Part shown: one piece after another, positions 9,002-21,732 of the stretch
Position numbering within the stretch: position 1 is the first letter of the stretch
Layout of the letters: every line of letters begins with the position of its first letter
DNA from: Myxococcales bacterium
GTDB lineage: Bacteria; Myxococcota_A; Polyangia; Haliangiales; Haliangiaceae
Assembly (NCBI GenBank): GCA_016720595.1
Contig: JADKKI010000038.1
Span: forward strand, 62,001 to 126,000
Reading direction: 5' to 3'
DNA length: 64,000 bases
The notes under the pieces: generated by a model
What the model was told of the DNA's origin: nothing
Database searches by the model: none
What the model saw: the letters and a program-made list of their open reading frames with translations, nothing else
Program-made: the position numbers and the translations under genes

Positions 9002-9643
9002 ATGCCGCGTTTCACATTCCCCGAGTGGACCGACACGCTCAAGAAGTGGATCAACCTCCTGGTCCTCGGTGCGCCGATCTATCTGGTCGCCCTGGTGGCC
9101 TACGGCGTCACTCCGGAGGCGATCCGGATCGGCTATCAACCGGACCAGCCGGTCCCGTATAGCCACGCCCTTCACGCTGGCGAGCTCGGCCTCGACTGCC
9201 GCTACTGTCACTCGACGGTCGAGCGCGCAGGCAAGGCGGCGGTCCCGCCGGCCGCGGTGTGCATGAACTGCCACTCGCAGGTGAAGAAGGAGTCCGATCT
9301 CCTCCTCCCGATCCGCCAGGCCTACGCGGAGAACCAGCCGGTCCACTGGACGCGTGTCCACGACCTGCCGGACTACGTGTACTTCAACCACTCGGCGCAC
9401 GTGAATGCCGCCGTGGGTTGCGAGTCGTGCCACGGCCGGATCGACCAGATGGTCAAGGTCTTCCAGTCGAAGCCCCTGACGATGTCGTGGTGCCTCGATT
9501 GTCACCGGAACCCGGAGCCGAACCTGCGCAAGGCCGATGCGGTCACCGCGATGGGATATCAGCCCGGCAAGGACGAAGGCGCTGCCGTGATGAAGGCGAA
9601 CAACGTCCACCCGCCCATCAACTGCTCGACCTGCCACCGCTAG
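9002..9643 (+). CDS. actA: Alternative complex III subunit ActA, pentahaem cytochrome c, 213 aa
   Basis: This is the first gene of the respiratory operon. An N-terminal membrane anchor (about residues 17-36) is followed by five CxxCH haem-c sites: CRYCH (66-70), CMNCH (87-91), CESCH (140-144), CLDCH (164-168) and CSTCH (208-212). The pentahaem layout with a single anchor is that of ActA in alternative complex III (quinol:electron-acceptor oxidoreductase), where it carries electrons on the periplasmic side towards cytochrome c or the oxidase. The start is fixed by AGGA six bases upstream. actB follows after 9 bp. Confidence 0.95.
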   Translation: MPRFTFPEWTDTLKKWINLLVLGAPIYLVALVAYGVTPEAIRIGYQPDQPVPYSHALHAGELGLDCRYCHSTVERAGKAAVPPAAVCMNCHSQVKKESDLLLPIRQAYAENQPVHWTRVHDLPDYVYFNHSAHVNAAVGCESCHGRIDQMVKVFQSKPLTMSWCLDCHRNPEPNLRKADAVTAMGYQPGKDEGAAVMKANNVHPPINCSTCHR

Positions 9644-9652
9644 GAGTCGAGG

Positions 9653-12600
9653 ATGTCCGCCAAAGAACCTGACGACCACGGCCACGACCACGATCACGGC
9701 CACGGCCACGATCATGCCCACGACGACCATGCCCACGACGATCACGCGCACGACGAGGTCGTGGCGCCGATCGCTCCGAACGAGCATGGCTACTGGCGCT
9801 CGCTGAAGGAGCTCGAGGGCAAGGCGAGCTTCCAGCTCGATCCCGCCTCCGCGCGCAACGAGTTCCCGACGGCGCCGGATCGCACGATCGATCCGATGCA
9901 CCGCCGTAACTTCTTCCAGCTGATGGGTGCCTCGATGGCGCTCGCCGGCGTCAGCGCCTGTCGCTACGAGAAGGAGGAGATCGTTCCCGCTCGCGCGCCG
10001 CCCCGAGGATCAGACCCCGGGCGTCACGCAGCAGTACGCCACCGCGTTCGATCTCGGCGGCGTCGGGCACGCGATCGTCGCCACCGCGTTCGAGGGCCGG
10101 CCGATCAAGCTCGACGGCAACCCCGAGCACCCGTTCGCTTCGGGCGGCGCCGTGCCGGGCACCCAGCGCCACGCGGGCCTGTCGACGTTCGCCCAGGCCT
10201 CGATCCTCCACCTCTACGATCCGGACCGCTCGCAGAACCCGACCTCGGGCGGCAAGGGCGCGTCGATGGAGGCGTTCCGCTCGGCACTCGCCGAGGTTCG
10301 CAAGGGCCTGTCGACCACCCGCATCCTCAGCGAGGCCTCGTCCTCGCCGACCGTCGCGTACCTCCGCGCGCGCCTCCTCGAGGCGAACCCGGGCCTCACG
10401 TGGCACGAGTACGAGCCGCTGTCCTGGGACAACGAGCGCGAGGGTACCCGCAAGGCGTTCAATCAGCCGGTGCGCGGAATCGCGCGGCTCGACAAGGCCG
10501 AGACGATCGTCACGATCGATTGCGACCTGTTCATCGAGCACCCGGCGGCGCTTCGCTACAGCCGTGACTTCGCGCGCAGCCGTCGCCTGAACGGCTCGCT
10601 CGGCATCGGCAAGATGAACCGCCTGTGGACGGTGGAGAGCACGTTCACCAACACCGGCGCGATGGCGGATCACCGCCTCGGGCTGCGCTCCGAGCTCGGC
10701 CTGCCGTTCGCGATGGCGCTCGACTCCGCCCTCGGCGGCGGTGGCGCTCCCAACGCGGAGTTCCTGAAGGAGAAGAAGGTCGCCGAGTTCATCAAGGTCC
10801 TCGCGGAGGAGCTGAAGCAGAACCGCGGCAAGGCCGTCGTCGTCGCGGGTCGTCGGCAGTCCGCCGATGTCCATGCGCTCGTCGCGCGGATCAACCAGTC
10901 GATCGGCGCCCCGGGCGCCACGCTCGACTACTACTTCGAGCCGGACCCGAACCGGCGCCCGCACGTCGAGTCGATCGCCGCGCTCACCAAGGACCTCGCC
11001 GCTGGCCAGGTCAAGCAGCTGATCATCCTCGGCGGCAACCCGGTCTACGACGCGCCGGCGGACCTCGACTTCACGGCAGCCCTCGGGCGCGTGCCGCTGT
11101 CGATCCACCTGCACGAGTACCAGAACGAGACCTCGCGGAAGACGACGTGGCACCTGCCGAAGTCGCACTTCCTCGAGGCCTGGGGCGATGCGCGCACGTG
11201 GGACGGCACCGTCACCGTGGCGCAGCCGCTGATCGCGCCGCTCTACGGCGGTGTCTCGACGATCGAGCTGCTCTCGATGCTGCTCGGCGAGGAGAAGGGC
11301 GGAGACGTCCTGGTCCAGGAGGCGCACGCCAAGCTCGGCGTCACCGCCGGCTGGCGCCAGAGCGTGCACGACGGCTTCGTGCCGAACACGCAGCTCCCCA
11401 CCGCGCAGGTCACGGTCGCCGGCTTCGCGCCCCCGCAGCTCACGCAGAGCCAGGCGGGTGGCACCAAGCGCGCGAACGGCGACATCGAGGTGGTGTTCCA
11501 CATCTCGCCGTTCAGCTACGACGGCCGCTACGCGAACAACGCGTGGCTGCAGGAGACCCCGGACTTCCTCACCAAGGTCACCTGGGACAACTACGCACTC
11601 GTCGGTCCCGAGACCGCCACGGCGCTCGGGCTCGAGAACGACACGATGATCACGGTCAAGGTCGATGGGCGCTCCATCGATCTGCCGTGCCACACGATCC
11701 CGGGGCAGGCCCGGTTCTCGGTCGGCCTCGTCCTCGGTGGCGGTCGCACGGCCGCGGGCCGGGTCGGCGGCCAGGACGGCGACACCGTCGGCTGGGACAC
11801 CAACAAGGTCCGCACCGTCGCGGGCTTCGACATCGCGGGCAAGGCGACGATCTCGCCGGCCGGCAAGAAGTACGAGCTCGCGAGCGTCCAGGAGCACTGG
11901 GATATCCGCGCGGGCATCGTGCCCTCGGTCAACAGCGAGGGCCTGCAGCAGCGGCTCCCCGAGCTGATCCGCGAGACCACCGCGAAGACGCTCAACGAGA
12001 ACAAGGACTACACGGCGGAGCCCGCCTCGGGCTTCTTCACGGATCCCAAGCGCGCCAGCAACAACGACGGTCCGACCCGCGCGGGCGGTCAGTCGCTGTT
12101 CAAGGAGCGGGACTACACCGGTCACCGCTGGGCGATGGCGATCGACCTCAACACCTGCACCGGCTGCAACGCCTGCATGGTGGCGTGCCAGTCGGAGAAC
12201 AACGTCCCCGTCGTCGGCCGCAAGGAGGTCACCGCAACCGCGAGATGCACTGGATCCGCATCGACCGGTACTTCAGCGGCAGCCCCGAGGAGCCGCACGT
12301 CGTTCACCAGCCGGTCGGCTGCCAGCAGTGCGAGCAGGCTCCCTGCGAGCAGGTGTGCCCGGTCGGCGCGACCTCGCACTCCGACGAGGGCCTGAACGAC
12401 ATGGCGTACAACCGCTGCATCGGCACGCGGTACTGCGCGAACAACTGCCCGTACAAGGTCCGCAAGTTCAACTTCCTCGACTGGAACAAGGAGTGGCGTG
12501 ACGCGCGCAACCGCGTGCGTCAGCTGCTGTTCAACCCGGACGTCACGGTCCGCATGCGCGGCGTGATGGAGAAGTGCACGTACTGCGTGCAGCGGATCCA

Positions 12601-12906
12601 GAACGGCAAGATCCGGGCGAAGGCGCAGATCCGCAGCGGGATGCGCCCGGGCACCGTCGATGGCGCCATCCCGGATGGCGAGATCGAGACGGCGTGCCAG
12701 GAGGCATGCCCGACCGAGGCGATCACGTTCGGCGATCTGTCGGACACCACGAGCCGCGTCGCGAAGCTGTACGACGACAACCGCGCGTACTCGCTGCTCC
12801 CCGAGCTCTACACCAAGCCCCGCACGCGGTTCTTGACGCGCGTGCGTAACCCGAACCCGGCGATGTCCTCCGCCGCGGCTGCCTCGGCGAACGAGGGGGA
12901 ACACTG

Positions 12907-12907
<1 letters not shown>
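9653..12907 (+). CDS. actB: Alternative complex III subunit ActB (iron-sulfur/molybdopterin-type), frame broken twice by single-C indels
   Basis: With two corrections the product is about 1084 aa. It has a His/Asp-rich N-terminus (12 His in residues 9-34), a YWRSLKEL segment, and an internal Tat/lipobox signal ([13 protein letters not shown] at 84-85, Cys 103). A molybdopterin-oxidoreductase-like domain without obvious cofactor ligands follows, then a C-terminal ferredoxin-type region with [38 protein letters not shown] and KCTYCVQ...CQEACP, fitting three [4Fe-4S] and one [3Fe-4S] cluster. The frame breaks at 9986-9988 (CCC where CC restores ...[14 protein letters not shown]) and at 12232-12233 (CC where CCC restores ...EVTRNREMHW). 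The two indels cancel, so the end of the gene is back in the starting frame. It couples to actC by a 1-base TGATG overlap. Confidence 0.9.
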
Positions 12908-14316
<1,409 letters not shown>

Positions 14317-14323
14317 GGACGTC

Positions 14324-15586
14324 ATGGCGAACCACGACGAACACAACCACGACCACGACGACGACCACGCGCCGGTGATCCATCCGGACGGCGAGCTGTA
14401 TGGCGTCCTGGCCGAGTACGACACCCCCGGTGAGCTTCTCGATGCGGCCCGCAAGGTCCGCGACGCCGGCTACACCGAGTTCGACTGCTACACCCCGTTC
14501 CCGGTCCACGGGATCGACGAGGCGATGGGGATCAAGCGGACGATCCTCCCGCTGATCGTCTTCGGCGGTGGAGCCACCGGCCTCCTGGGCGGCATCTTCC
14601 TGCAGTGGTGGATGAACGCCTACAACTGGCCGTGGAACATCGCCGGCAAGCCGAGCTGGTCGATCCCCGCGAACGTGCCGATCGCGTTCGAGGGCACGAT
14701 CTTGTTCTCGGTGTTCGCCTCGTTCTTCGGGATGTGGATCCTGAACAAGCTGCCGCAGGTGTGGCACCCGTTCTTCCGCTCGGACCGGTTCGCGCGCGTC
14801 ACCGATGACGCGTTCGTGCTCGGCATCGAGGCCAAGGACAAGCGGTTCGATCACCAGACCACCACCAAGCTGCTCAAGGACGCCGGCGCGATCGGGGTGG
14901 AAGACGTCCACCTCGAGGGTGACCCGGCGCGCAAGAACATGCCGAAGTGGATCACGGCGCTGATCGTCGCCTCCACCGCGTTCGCGTTGATCCCGTTCGC
15001 GATCGCCGCGAAGGCCCGCAACTCGCACTCGAGCGAGCCGCACCGCCACATCTTCCCGGACATGGACTTCCAGCCGAAGTTCAAGTCGGACACCGCGATC
15101 GACCTGTTCCCCGATGGCCGTGCGAACCGCGGCGAGATCACGGGCACGATCGCCCGCGGGTCGCTCAACGCGGACGACACGTTCTACCGCGGCATCGAGA
15201 ACGGGACCTGGACCACCGGCTTCCCGAAGCAGCTCGAGATCAACGACGCCCTGGTCAAGCGTGGCCAGGGTCGGTTCAACATCTACTGCTCCGCGTGCCA
15301 CGGCTACGATGGCCGCGGCAACGGCGCCGTCCCTCAGCGGGTGGCGCTGGGTGGTGGAGCCTGGCAGGCACGCAACCTCGTCGAGGCGAATGGCGCCGCG
15401 GTGATGATGCCGAACGGCCAGCTGTTCAACACGATCTCGAACGGCTTCAACACGATGATGGGCTACGCCAACCAGATCCCGCATGCGGACCGGTGGGCGA
15501 TCGTCCTCTACGTTCGCGCCCTCCAGCGCTCGCAGAACGCGACGCTCGAGGACGTGCCCCCCGATCAGCGTGGCTCGATCCGCTAA
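14324..15586 (+). CDS. actDE: Alternative complex III ActD-ActE fusion: DUF3341 membrane domain plus monohaem cytochrome c, 420 aa
   Basis: Residues 1-20 are His/Asp-rich. Residues 20-190 are ActD: a soluble segment (YGVLAEYDTPGELLDAARK, YTPFPVHGID) and two membrane helices (about 68-92 and 121-142), matching DUF3341. A third helix (about 205-228) then leads into an ActE-type domain with one haem site (YCSACHGYDGRGNG, about 321-334) and Met-rich segments that can supply the axial ligand. In Rhodothermus and Flavobacterium complexes actD and actE are separate genes; here the reading frame is continuous and there is no start site at the junction. The third helix would take the place of the ActE signal anchor. 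AAGGA precedes the start. Confidence 0.9.
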   Translation: MANHDEHNHDHDDDHAPVIHPDGELYGVLAEYDTPGELLDAARKVRDAGYTEFDCYTPFPVHGIDEAMGIKRTILPLIVFGGGATGLLGGIFLQWWMNAYNWPWNIAGKPSWSIPANVPIAFEGTILFSVFASFFGMWILNKLPQVWHPFFRSDRFARVTDDAFVLGIEAKDKRFDHQTTTKLLKDAGAIGVEDVHLEGDPARKNMPKWITALIVASTAFALIPFAIAAKARNSHSSEPHRHIFPDMDFQPKFKSDTAIDLFPDGRANRGEITGTIARGSLNADDTFYRGIENGTWTTGFPKQLEINDALVKRGQGRFNIYCSACHGYDGRGNGAVPQRVALGGGAWQARNLVEANGAAVMMPNGQLFNTISNGFNTMMGYANQIPHADRWAIVLYVRALQRSQNATLEDVPPDQRGSIR

Positions 15587-15598
15587 GCGGAGGAACCT

Positions 15599-16909
15599 AT
15601 GAGCAGCCTACAAAAGACCCTCCATCCCGACGAGAAGATCAAGGCCGGCAAGATCGGAGGCACGCTGACCAAGGCGGGCCTCGGGATCGCGGTCGTGTTC
15701 CTCCTGGTCTCGATCGTCCTCACGCTCACCGGAACCGCGAACAGCGGTCACGACAGCAAGTGGGCCCGGTTCTTCCACGCCTACGTGATCGGCTGGAGCT
15801 ACATCTTCACGCTCTCGCTGGGCATGCTGTGGCTCGTGATCCTGCACTACCTCGTGCGCGGTCGCTGGGTCACGGCGGTCCGCCGGATCGCCGAGGCGAT
15901 GGCCAGCGCCTTCCCGGTCATCTTCATCGCCGGGCTCGGGTTCATCATCCCGCTGCTCGCCGGCTACAAGGATCTCTACTACTGGGCGCATCCCGACGCG
16001 CACAACCACGAGCTCAACCATCACCTGCTGCACAAGCTCGGCTGGCTGAGCCCGACGTTCTTCGCCGTGCGCTTCGTGATCTACGGCGTCGCCTTCAGCG
16101 CGCTCGCCGGGTACTTCTCCAAGAAGTCACGCGAGCAGGACGAGACGGGTGACCCCAAGATCTCCGAGACCCTCCGCATCGCCTCCGCGCCGGCGATGAT
16201 CCTGTTCGCGATCGTCACCTGCATGGTGGCCTTCGACGTCCTCATGTCGATCGCGCCGAAGTGGTTCTCCACGATCTACGGCGTGGCGTTCTGGGGCTCG
16301 GGCTGCGTCGCCTCGTTCGCCGCGCTCGCGCTCCTGGTGCTGTTCATCCAGCGCTCGGGCCGCCTCAAGCACTCGATCAACGCCGAGCACTATCACGACA
16401 TCGGCAAGTGGATGTTCGCCTTCACGTTCTTCTGGGCGTACACCGCGTTCTCGCAGTTCATGCTGCAGTGGTACGGCAACATGCCGGAGGAGACGCACTG
16501 GTACAAGTACCGGATGTTCGGCGAGTGGCAGTACGTGTCGATCGCGCTGCTCGTCTGCTACTGGGCGTTCCCGTTCGTGTTCCTGCTGTCGCGGTGGACC
16601 AAGCGGATCGTGCCGGCGCTGATGTTCTTCGCCGTGTGGCAGCTGGTGTTCCACTGGCTCGACCTCTACTGGAACGTCATGCCGAGCTACGACTGGCAGG
16701 TCGTCTATCACGACGGGGCGCGCATCGTGGCGGGCCCGCTCACCGGGAACCCGGACCTCCACCACATCGGCGCGTCGCCGGTGGATGTCACCGTGTGGCT
16801 CGCTCTCGTCGGTATCTGGATCGCCGCCGTCGGGCGCAACCTCACCGGCAACCTGATCCCGATCAAGGACCCGACGCTTCCGTTGTCGCTGGCCCACGAA
16901 GTTCAGTAG
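15599..16909 (+). CDS. actF: Alternative complex III subunit ActF, NrfD-like membrane subunit, 436 aa
   Basis: A strong GGAGG ribosome-binding site lies six bases before the ATG. The product is a polytopic protein of about ten helices. Typical segments are GWSYIFTLSLGMLWLVILHYL, AFPVIFIAGLGFIIPLLAGY, the WAHPDAHNHELNHHLLHKLGWLSPTFF loop, AFTFFWAYTAFSQFMLQWYGNMPEETHWY and the FVFLLSRWTK turn. These match ActF, the second membrane subunit of alternative complex III, related to ActC. It closes the ACIII part of the operon and is followed after 17 bp by a small membrane protein. Confidence 0.93.
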   Translation: MSSLQKTLHPDEKIKAGKIGGTLTKAGLGIAVVFLLVSIVLTLTGTANSGHDSKWARFFHAYVIGWSYIFTLSLGMLWLVILHYLVRGRWVTAVRRIAEAMASAFPVIFIAGLGFIIPLLAGYKDLYYWAHPDAHNHELNHHLLHKLGWLSPTFFAVRFVIYGVAFSALAGYFSKKSREQDETGDPKISETLRIASAPAMILFAIVTCMVAFDVLMSIAPKWFSTIYGVAFWGSGCVASFAALALLVLFIQRSGRLKHSINAEHYHDIGKWMFAFTFFWAYTAFSQFMLQWYGNMPEETHWYKYRMFGEWQYVSIALLVCYWAFPFVFLLSRWTKRIVPALMFFAVWQLVFHWLDLYWNVMPSYDWQVVYHDGARIVAGPLTGNPDLHHIGASPVDVTVWLALVGIWIAAVGRNLTGNLIPIKDPTLPLSLAHEVQ

Positions 16910-16926
16910 GCGGAGAGGCAAAAATC

Positions 16927-17517
16927 ATGTCTGGCCCCAAGCGCAATCCCGACACGCTCAACACCATCGGCATCGTCGTCGTTGGTATCTGCGGCGCCGT
17001 GCTCGTCTACGTCACCATCGTCGCGCTCCAGGCGTTCTACGTGAACGACACCTCGGAGATCCAGACGATGGCGGACTACGGTGGCAACGACACCAGCGCC
17101 CGCTCGATCAAGACGACGCAGATCCACAACATCACCGATGTCGGCGCGAACGCCGTCGCCGCGCCCAAGCCGGGCGAGACGCCGAAGTCCGCGACCTACC
17201 GGGTGAACATCGACCAGGCGATGAAGCTGGTCGTCGAGAGCGCGAAGGTTGATCCCTCGATGCTCGTTCCTACCCAGGGGCGCGCGGACAAGGCGACGAT
17301 CAAGCCGATCTACGGTCGCCCGCAGCCGCTCCCGGCGCCGACGCCGCCGCCGGCTCCGAACGATGGCGCGGGCTCGGGTGCAGGTTCGGGATCCGCGGCT
17401 CCGCCGACCACGCCCGCGGGCGCGGGCAGTGGAAGCGCGGCTCCGGTCGTGACTCCGCCGACCGCAGCGGGTTCGGGTTCGGGCTCGGGCTCGGCCGCGA
17501 AAGGCAATGCGCCGTAA
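16927..17517 (+). CDS. Small single-pass membrane protein of the ACIII-caa3 operon, 196 aa, function unknown
   Basis: A GGAGAGG ribosome-binding site precedes the ATG at 16927. Residues 14-38 form one transmembrane helix (IGIVVVGICGAVLVYVTIVAL) with a short cytosolic N-terminus. A periplasmic segment of about 80 residues follows, with a helix ATYRVNIDQAMKLVVESAK, then a low-complexity Pro/Gly/Ser/Ala tail (about 120-196) with repeated GSGSAAP-type units. The tail resembles the GSAAAPAT linker of CtaC encoded two genes downstream. It overlaps the SCO gene by 11 bp. It matches no ACIII or oxidase subunit I know. A role as an accessory subunit or assembly factor joining the two complexes is inferred from position only. 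Confidence 0.8.
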   Translation: MSGPKRNPDTLNTIGIVVVGICGAVLVYVTIVALQAFYVNDTSEIQTMADYGGNDTSARSIKTTQIHNITDVGANAVAAPKPGETPKSATYRVNIDQAMKLVVESAKVDPSMLVPTQGRADKATIKPIYGRPQPLPAPTPPPAPNDGAGSGAGSGSAAPPTTPAGAGSGSAAPVVTPPTAAGSGSGSGSAAKGNAP

Positions 17518-18412
17518 CGGCCACATCGCGGTGGTCGTGATCGGTCTCCTCACGGGGACGGTCAGCGCACATCCGCAGGGTGAGAGCCCGAGCGAGCAGA
17601 TCCTCCCGCCGCCGCCGACCTACAAGGCCAACGGTGTCACGGTGGACGAGCAGATCGGCGCGCGCATCCCCCTCGATGCCGCGTTCCGCACCAGCGATGG
17701 GCAGCGCGTCACGCTGGGCGAGCTCGTGCACGGCGAGCTGCCGACGATCTTGACCTTCAACTACTCCGACTGTCCGATGCTGTGCAGCCTGCAGCTCAAC
17801 GGCCTGTCGTCGGCGCTTCCGAAGATCGCCGAGCCGGTGACGATGCCGGGCCGCGGTGATGACCCGGTCGCGTTCAAGACCGGTCAGCAGCTGCGGATCA
17901 TCACGATCGATCTCGAGCCGAACGAGCCGCTCGACAAGCTCACGAAGATGAAGGAGCGCTACATCGGCAAGCTGCCCGAGGCGCAGCGGGCCGCGGCGCG
18001 CAAGGGCTGGACGTTTCTCGCGGCTGCCACGCCGGGAGATGGTGCGGCGATCCGTCGCGTCGCCGAGAGCGTCGGCTTCAAGTACGTCTACGTCGAGGAT
18101 CGCGCCGAGTGGGCGCATCCTGCTGCCCTGATCTTCCTCAGCACCACCGGCGTCGTGACCCGCTATGTCTACGGGATCGAGTTCGATCCCCAGGTGATGC
18201 GTGACTCGATCGTCAAGGCGGGGCTGGCGGAGCCCGCGACCGCCGTTGGATTCATGAATCGCTGCTATCACTTTGACCCCGACGCGAACAGTCACACGCG
18301 CGCCGGAGTGCTCGCCCTGCGGCTCGGTGCCGTGGGGTTCCTCGTGTTGCTGGTCGGAGGGCTTGGCTTTGTCCATACCCGCCGTCGCCGGCGCGTCCCG
18401 GGAGAATCATGA
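17507..18412 (+). CDS. SCO1/SenC-family copper chaperone, 301 aa
   Basis: A signal peptide (residues 1-21, ending VSA) precedes a thioredoxin-fold SCO domain with the copper-binding CxxxC in SDCPMLCSLQ (Cys 89 and 93) and the distal His in EWAHPAAL (about 204). These are the three copper ligands of SCO proteins, which insert or reduce the CuA centre of cytochrome oxidase subunit II. Unusually for the minimal family, a C-terminal transmembrane helix (about 263-290) follows the domain, so the protein is tail-anchored and faces the periplasm. The gene overlaps its upstream neighbour by 11 bp and the subunit II gene by an ATGA, so it is made with its client. Confidence 0.92.
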   Translation: MRRNGHIAVVVIGLLTGTVSAHPQGESPSEQILPPPPTYKANGVTVDEQIGARIPLDAAFRTSDGQRVTLGELVHGELPTILTFNYSDCPMLCSLQLNGLSSALPKIAEPVTMPGRGDDPVAFKTGQQLRIITIDLEPNEPLDKLTKMKERYIGKLPEAQRAAARKGWTFLAAATPGDGAAIRRVAESVGFKYVYVEDRAEWAHPAALIFLSTTGVVTRYVYGIEFDPQVMRDSIVKAGLAEPATAVGFMNRCYHFDPDANSHTRAGVLALRLGAVGFLVLLVGGLGFVHTRRRRRVPGES

Positions 18413-19824
18413 AGTCCATGACCCGCTTCATCGCGACGGTCGCGGTCACGGCGACCATCGCCACCGTCATCGTCGTCAAGCTGTTCGGCTCCCCCTCGGC
18501 GCAAGCCGAGCCGATGGGTGCGCCGGCGAACGTAACCCTCGAGCCGATCCAGATCGCGCAGGCCGACACCGGCTCCGCTGGTTCGGCGGCGGCTCCGGCC
18601 ACCGGCTCGGCGGCGGCGCCGGCTACCGGCTCGGCGGCGGCTCCGGCTACCGGCTCGGCGGCGGTTCCGGCCACCGGCTCGGCGGCGGCTCCGGCCACCG
18701 GCTCGGCGGCGGCTCCGGCCACGGGTTCAGATGCGGGCTCGGCAGCGGGCACTCCGGCGCCGGCCGCAGGCGCAGGTTCGGGCTCCGCGGCAGCCGCACC
18801 CCAGCCCGTCGAGCTCGCCTGGTACGACAAGCTGGTCCAGCGCCCGGTCGAGGAGAGCGGCAACTTCTGGATGCCGAAGGCCGTGAACGATGTCGCCGAT
18901 GACTCGGACTTCATGTTCATCACGGTGCTCGGCCTGTCGACGTTCTTCTTCATCGCGATCGCGGTCGCGGTGATCTACCTGACCATCAAGTACCGCCACC
19001 GCCCCGGTCACAAGGCCGAGCCCTCGTCCGCGCACAACGATGCACTCGAGGTCACGTGGACCGTGATCCCAACGATCATCTGCGTGTTCCTGTTCTATTA
19101 CGGCTGGCGCGCGTACATCCACATCGTCACCCCGCCCCAGAAGGCGATCGAGATCAACGTCCTCGCCCAGCGCTGGTCGTGGAACTTCACGCACTCGAAC
19201 GGCGTCGAGGACTCGGACCTCCATGTCCCCGTCAACATGCCGGTGCGCCTGGTGATGACGTCGACCGACGTCCTTCACTCGTTCTACGTCCCCGTGATGC
19301 GGACCAAGCAGGACATCATCCCGCGCCGCTACACGTACGTCTGGTTCAACGCGACCAAGCCGGGCACGTACCGCCTCAACTGCGCGGAGTACTGCGGCAC
19401 CAACCACTCGCAGATGGGCATCACCGCCCCGAGCCCCGAGTTCCCCACCGGCCGCCGCGCCGTCGTCGTCGTCCACGATCCGGGCGGCTACGAGCGCTAC
19501 CTCGCCGACAAGGCCGCCGCCTCGCAGCACATGGAGCCCGACAAGCTGGGCCGGATGCTCTACGAGAAGAAGGGCTGCGTCGCCTGCCACACTGTCGACG
19601 GCAGCGCCCGCGTGGGCCCGACCTTCGCCCACGACTACGGCACCGAGGTGCCGCTCGCGGACGGCTCCAAGGTCCTGATGGACGAGAACTACATCCGCGA
19701 GTCGCTCCTGGCACCGCAGGCCAAGGCGCGTCCCGGCTATCCGCCCTCGATGCCCTCGTTCGAAGGCCAGCTCAAAGAGAATGAGATCGTGGGCATCATC
19801 GCCTTCATCAAGTCGCTCAAGTAG
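18409..19824 (+). CDS. ctaC: Cytochrome c oxidase subunit II, caa3 type with fused cytochrome c, 471 aa
   Basis: The layout is: an N-terminal hydrophobic leader, a low-complexity linker with about six 8-residue GSAAAPAT repeats (58-107), two transmembrane helices (about 166-190 and 215-240), and the CuA cupredoxin domain with His in TSTDVLHSFY (about 290) and CAEYCGTNHSQM (Cys 325 and 329, His 333, Met 336). The C-terminal cytochrome c domain has CVACH (390-394) and a later Met-rich segment PSMPSFEG. The fused haem makes this a caa3-type enzyme able to take electrons directly from ACIII. The long repeat linker ahead of the first helix is unusual for the family. It overlaps SCO by ATGA; ctaD follows after 6 bp. 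Confidence 0.96.
   Translation: MKSMTRFIATVAVTATIATVIVVKLFGSPSAQAEPMGAPANVTLEPIQIAQADTGSAGSAAAPATGSAAAPATGSAAAPATGSAAVPATGSAAAPATGSAAAPATGSDAGSAAGTPAPAAGAGSGSAAAAPQPVELAWYDKLVQRPVEESGNFWMPKAVNDVADDSDFMFITVLGLSTFFFIAIAVAVIYLTIKYRHRPGHKAEPSSAHNDALEVTWTVIPTIICVFLFYYGWRAYIHIVTPPQKAIEINVLAQRWSWNFTHSNGVEDSDLHVPVNMPVRLVMTSTDVLHSFYVPVMRTKQDIIPRRYTYVWFNATKPGTYRLNCAEYCGTNHSQMGITAPSPEFPTGRRAVVVVHDPGGYERYLADKAAASQHMEPDKLGRMLYEKKGCVACHTVDGSARVGPTFAHDYGTEVPLADGSKVLMDENYIRESLLAPQAKARPGYPPSMPSFEGQLKENEIVGIIAFIKSLK
18581..18729 (+). repeat. 24-bp tandem repeat in ctaC encoding GSAAAPAT units
   Basis: About six near-identical 24-bp units (core GGCTCGGCGGCGGCTCCGGC with two alternating endings) lie head to tail. 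They differ by only a few bases, mostly synonymous; one unit has Val for Ala. The repeat lies between the leader and the first transmembrane helix of CtaC. Such arrays are prone to copy-number change. Confidence 0.85.
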
Positions 19825-19830
19825 GAACCC

Positions 19831-21728
<1,898 letters not shown>

Positions 21729-21732
<4 letters not shown>

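Noticed and set aside
9951..12125. Long open frame antisense to actB (about 720 codons)
   Set aside because: The composition is low-complexity Arg/Glu/Val and the opposite strand encodes recognisable ActB.
10625..12227. An alternative frame through the middle of actB as a separate gene
   Set aside because: Only its last part (after about 12233) is real ActB; the rest is a shadow created by the two single-base indels.
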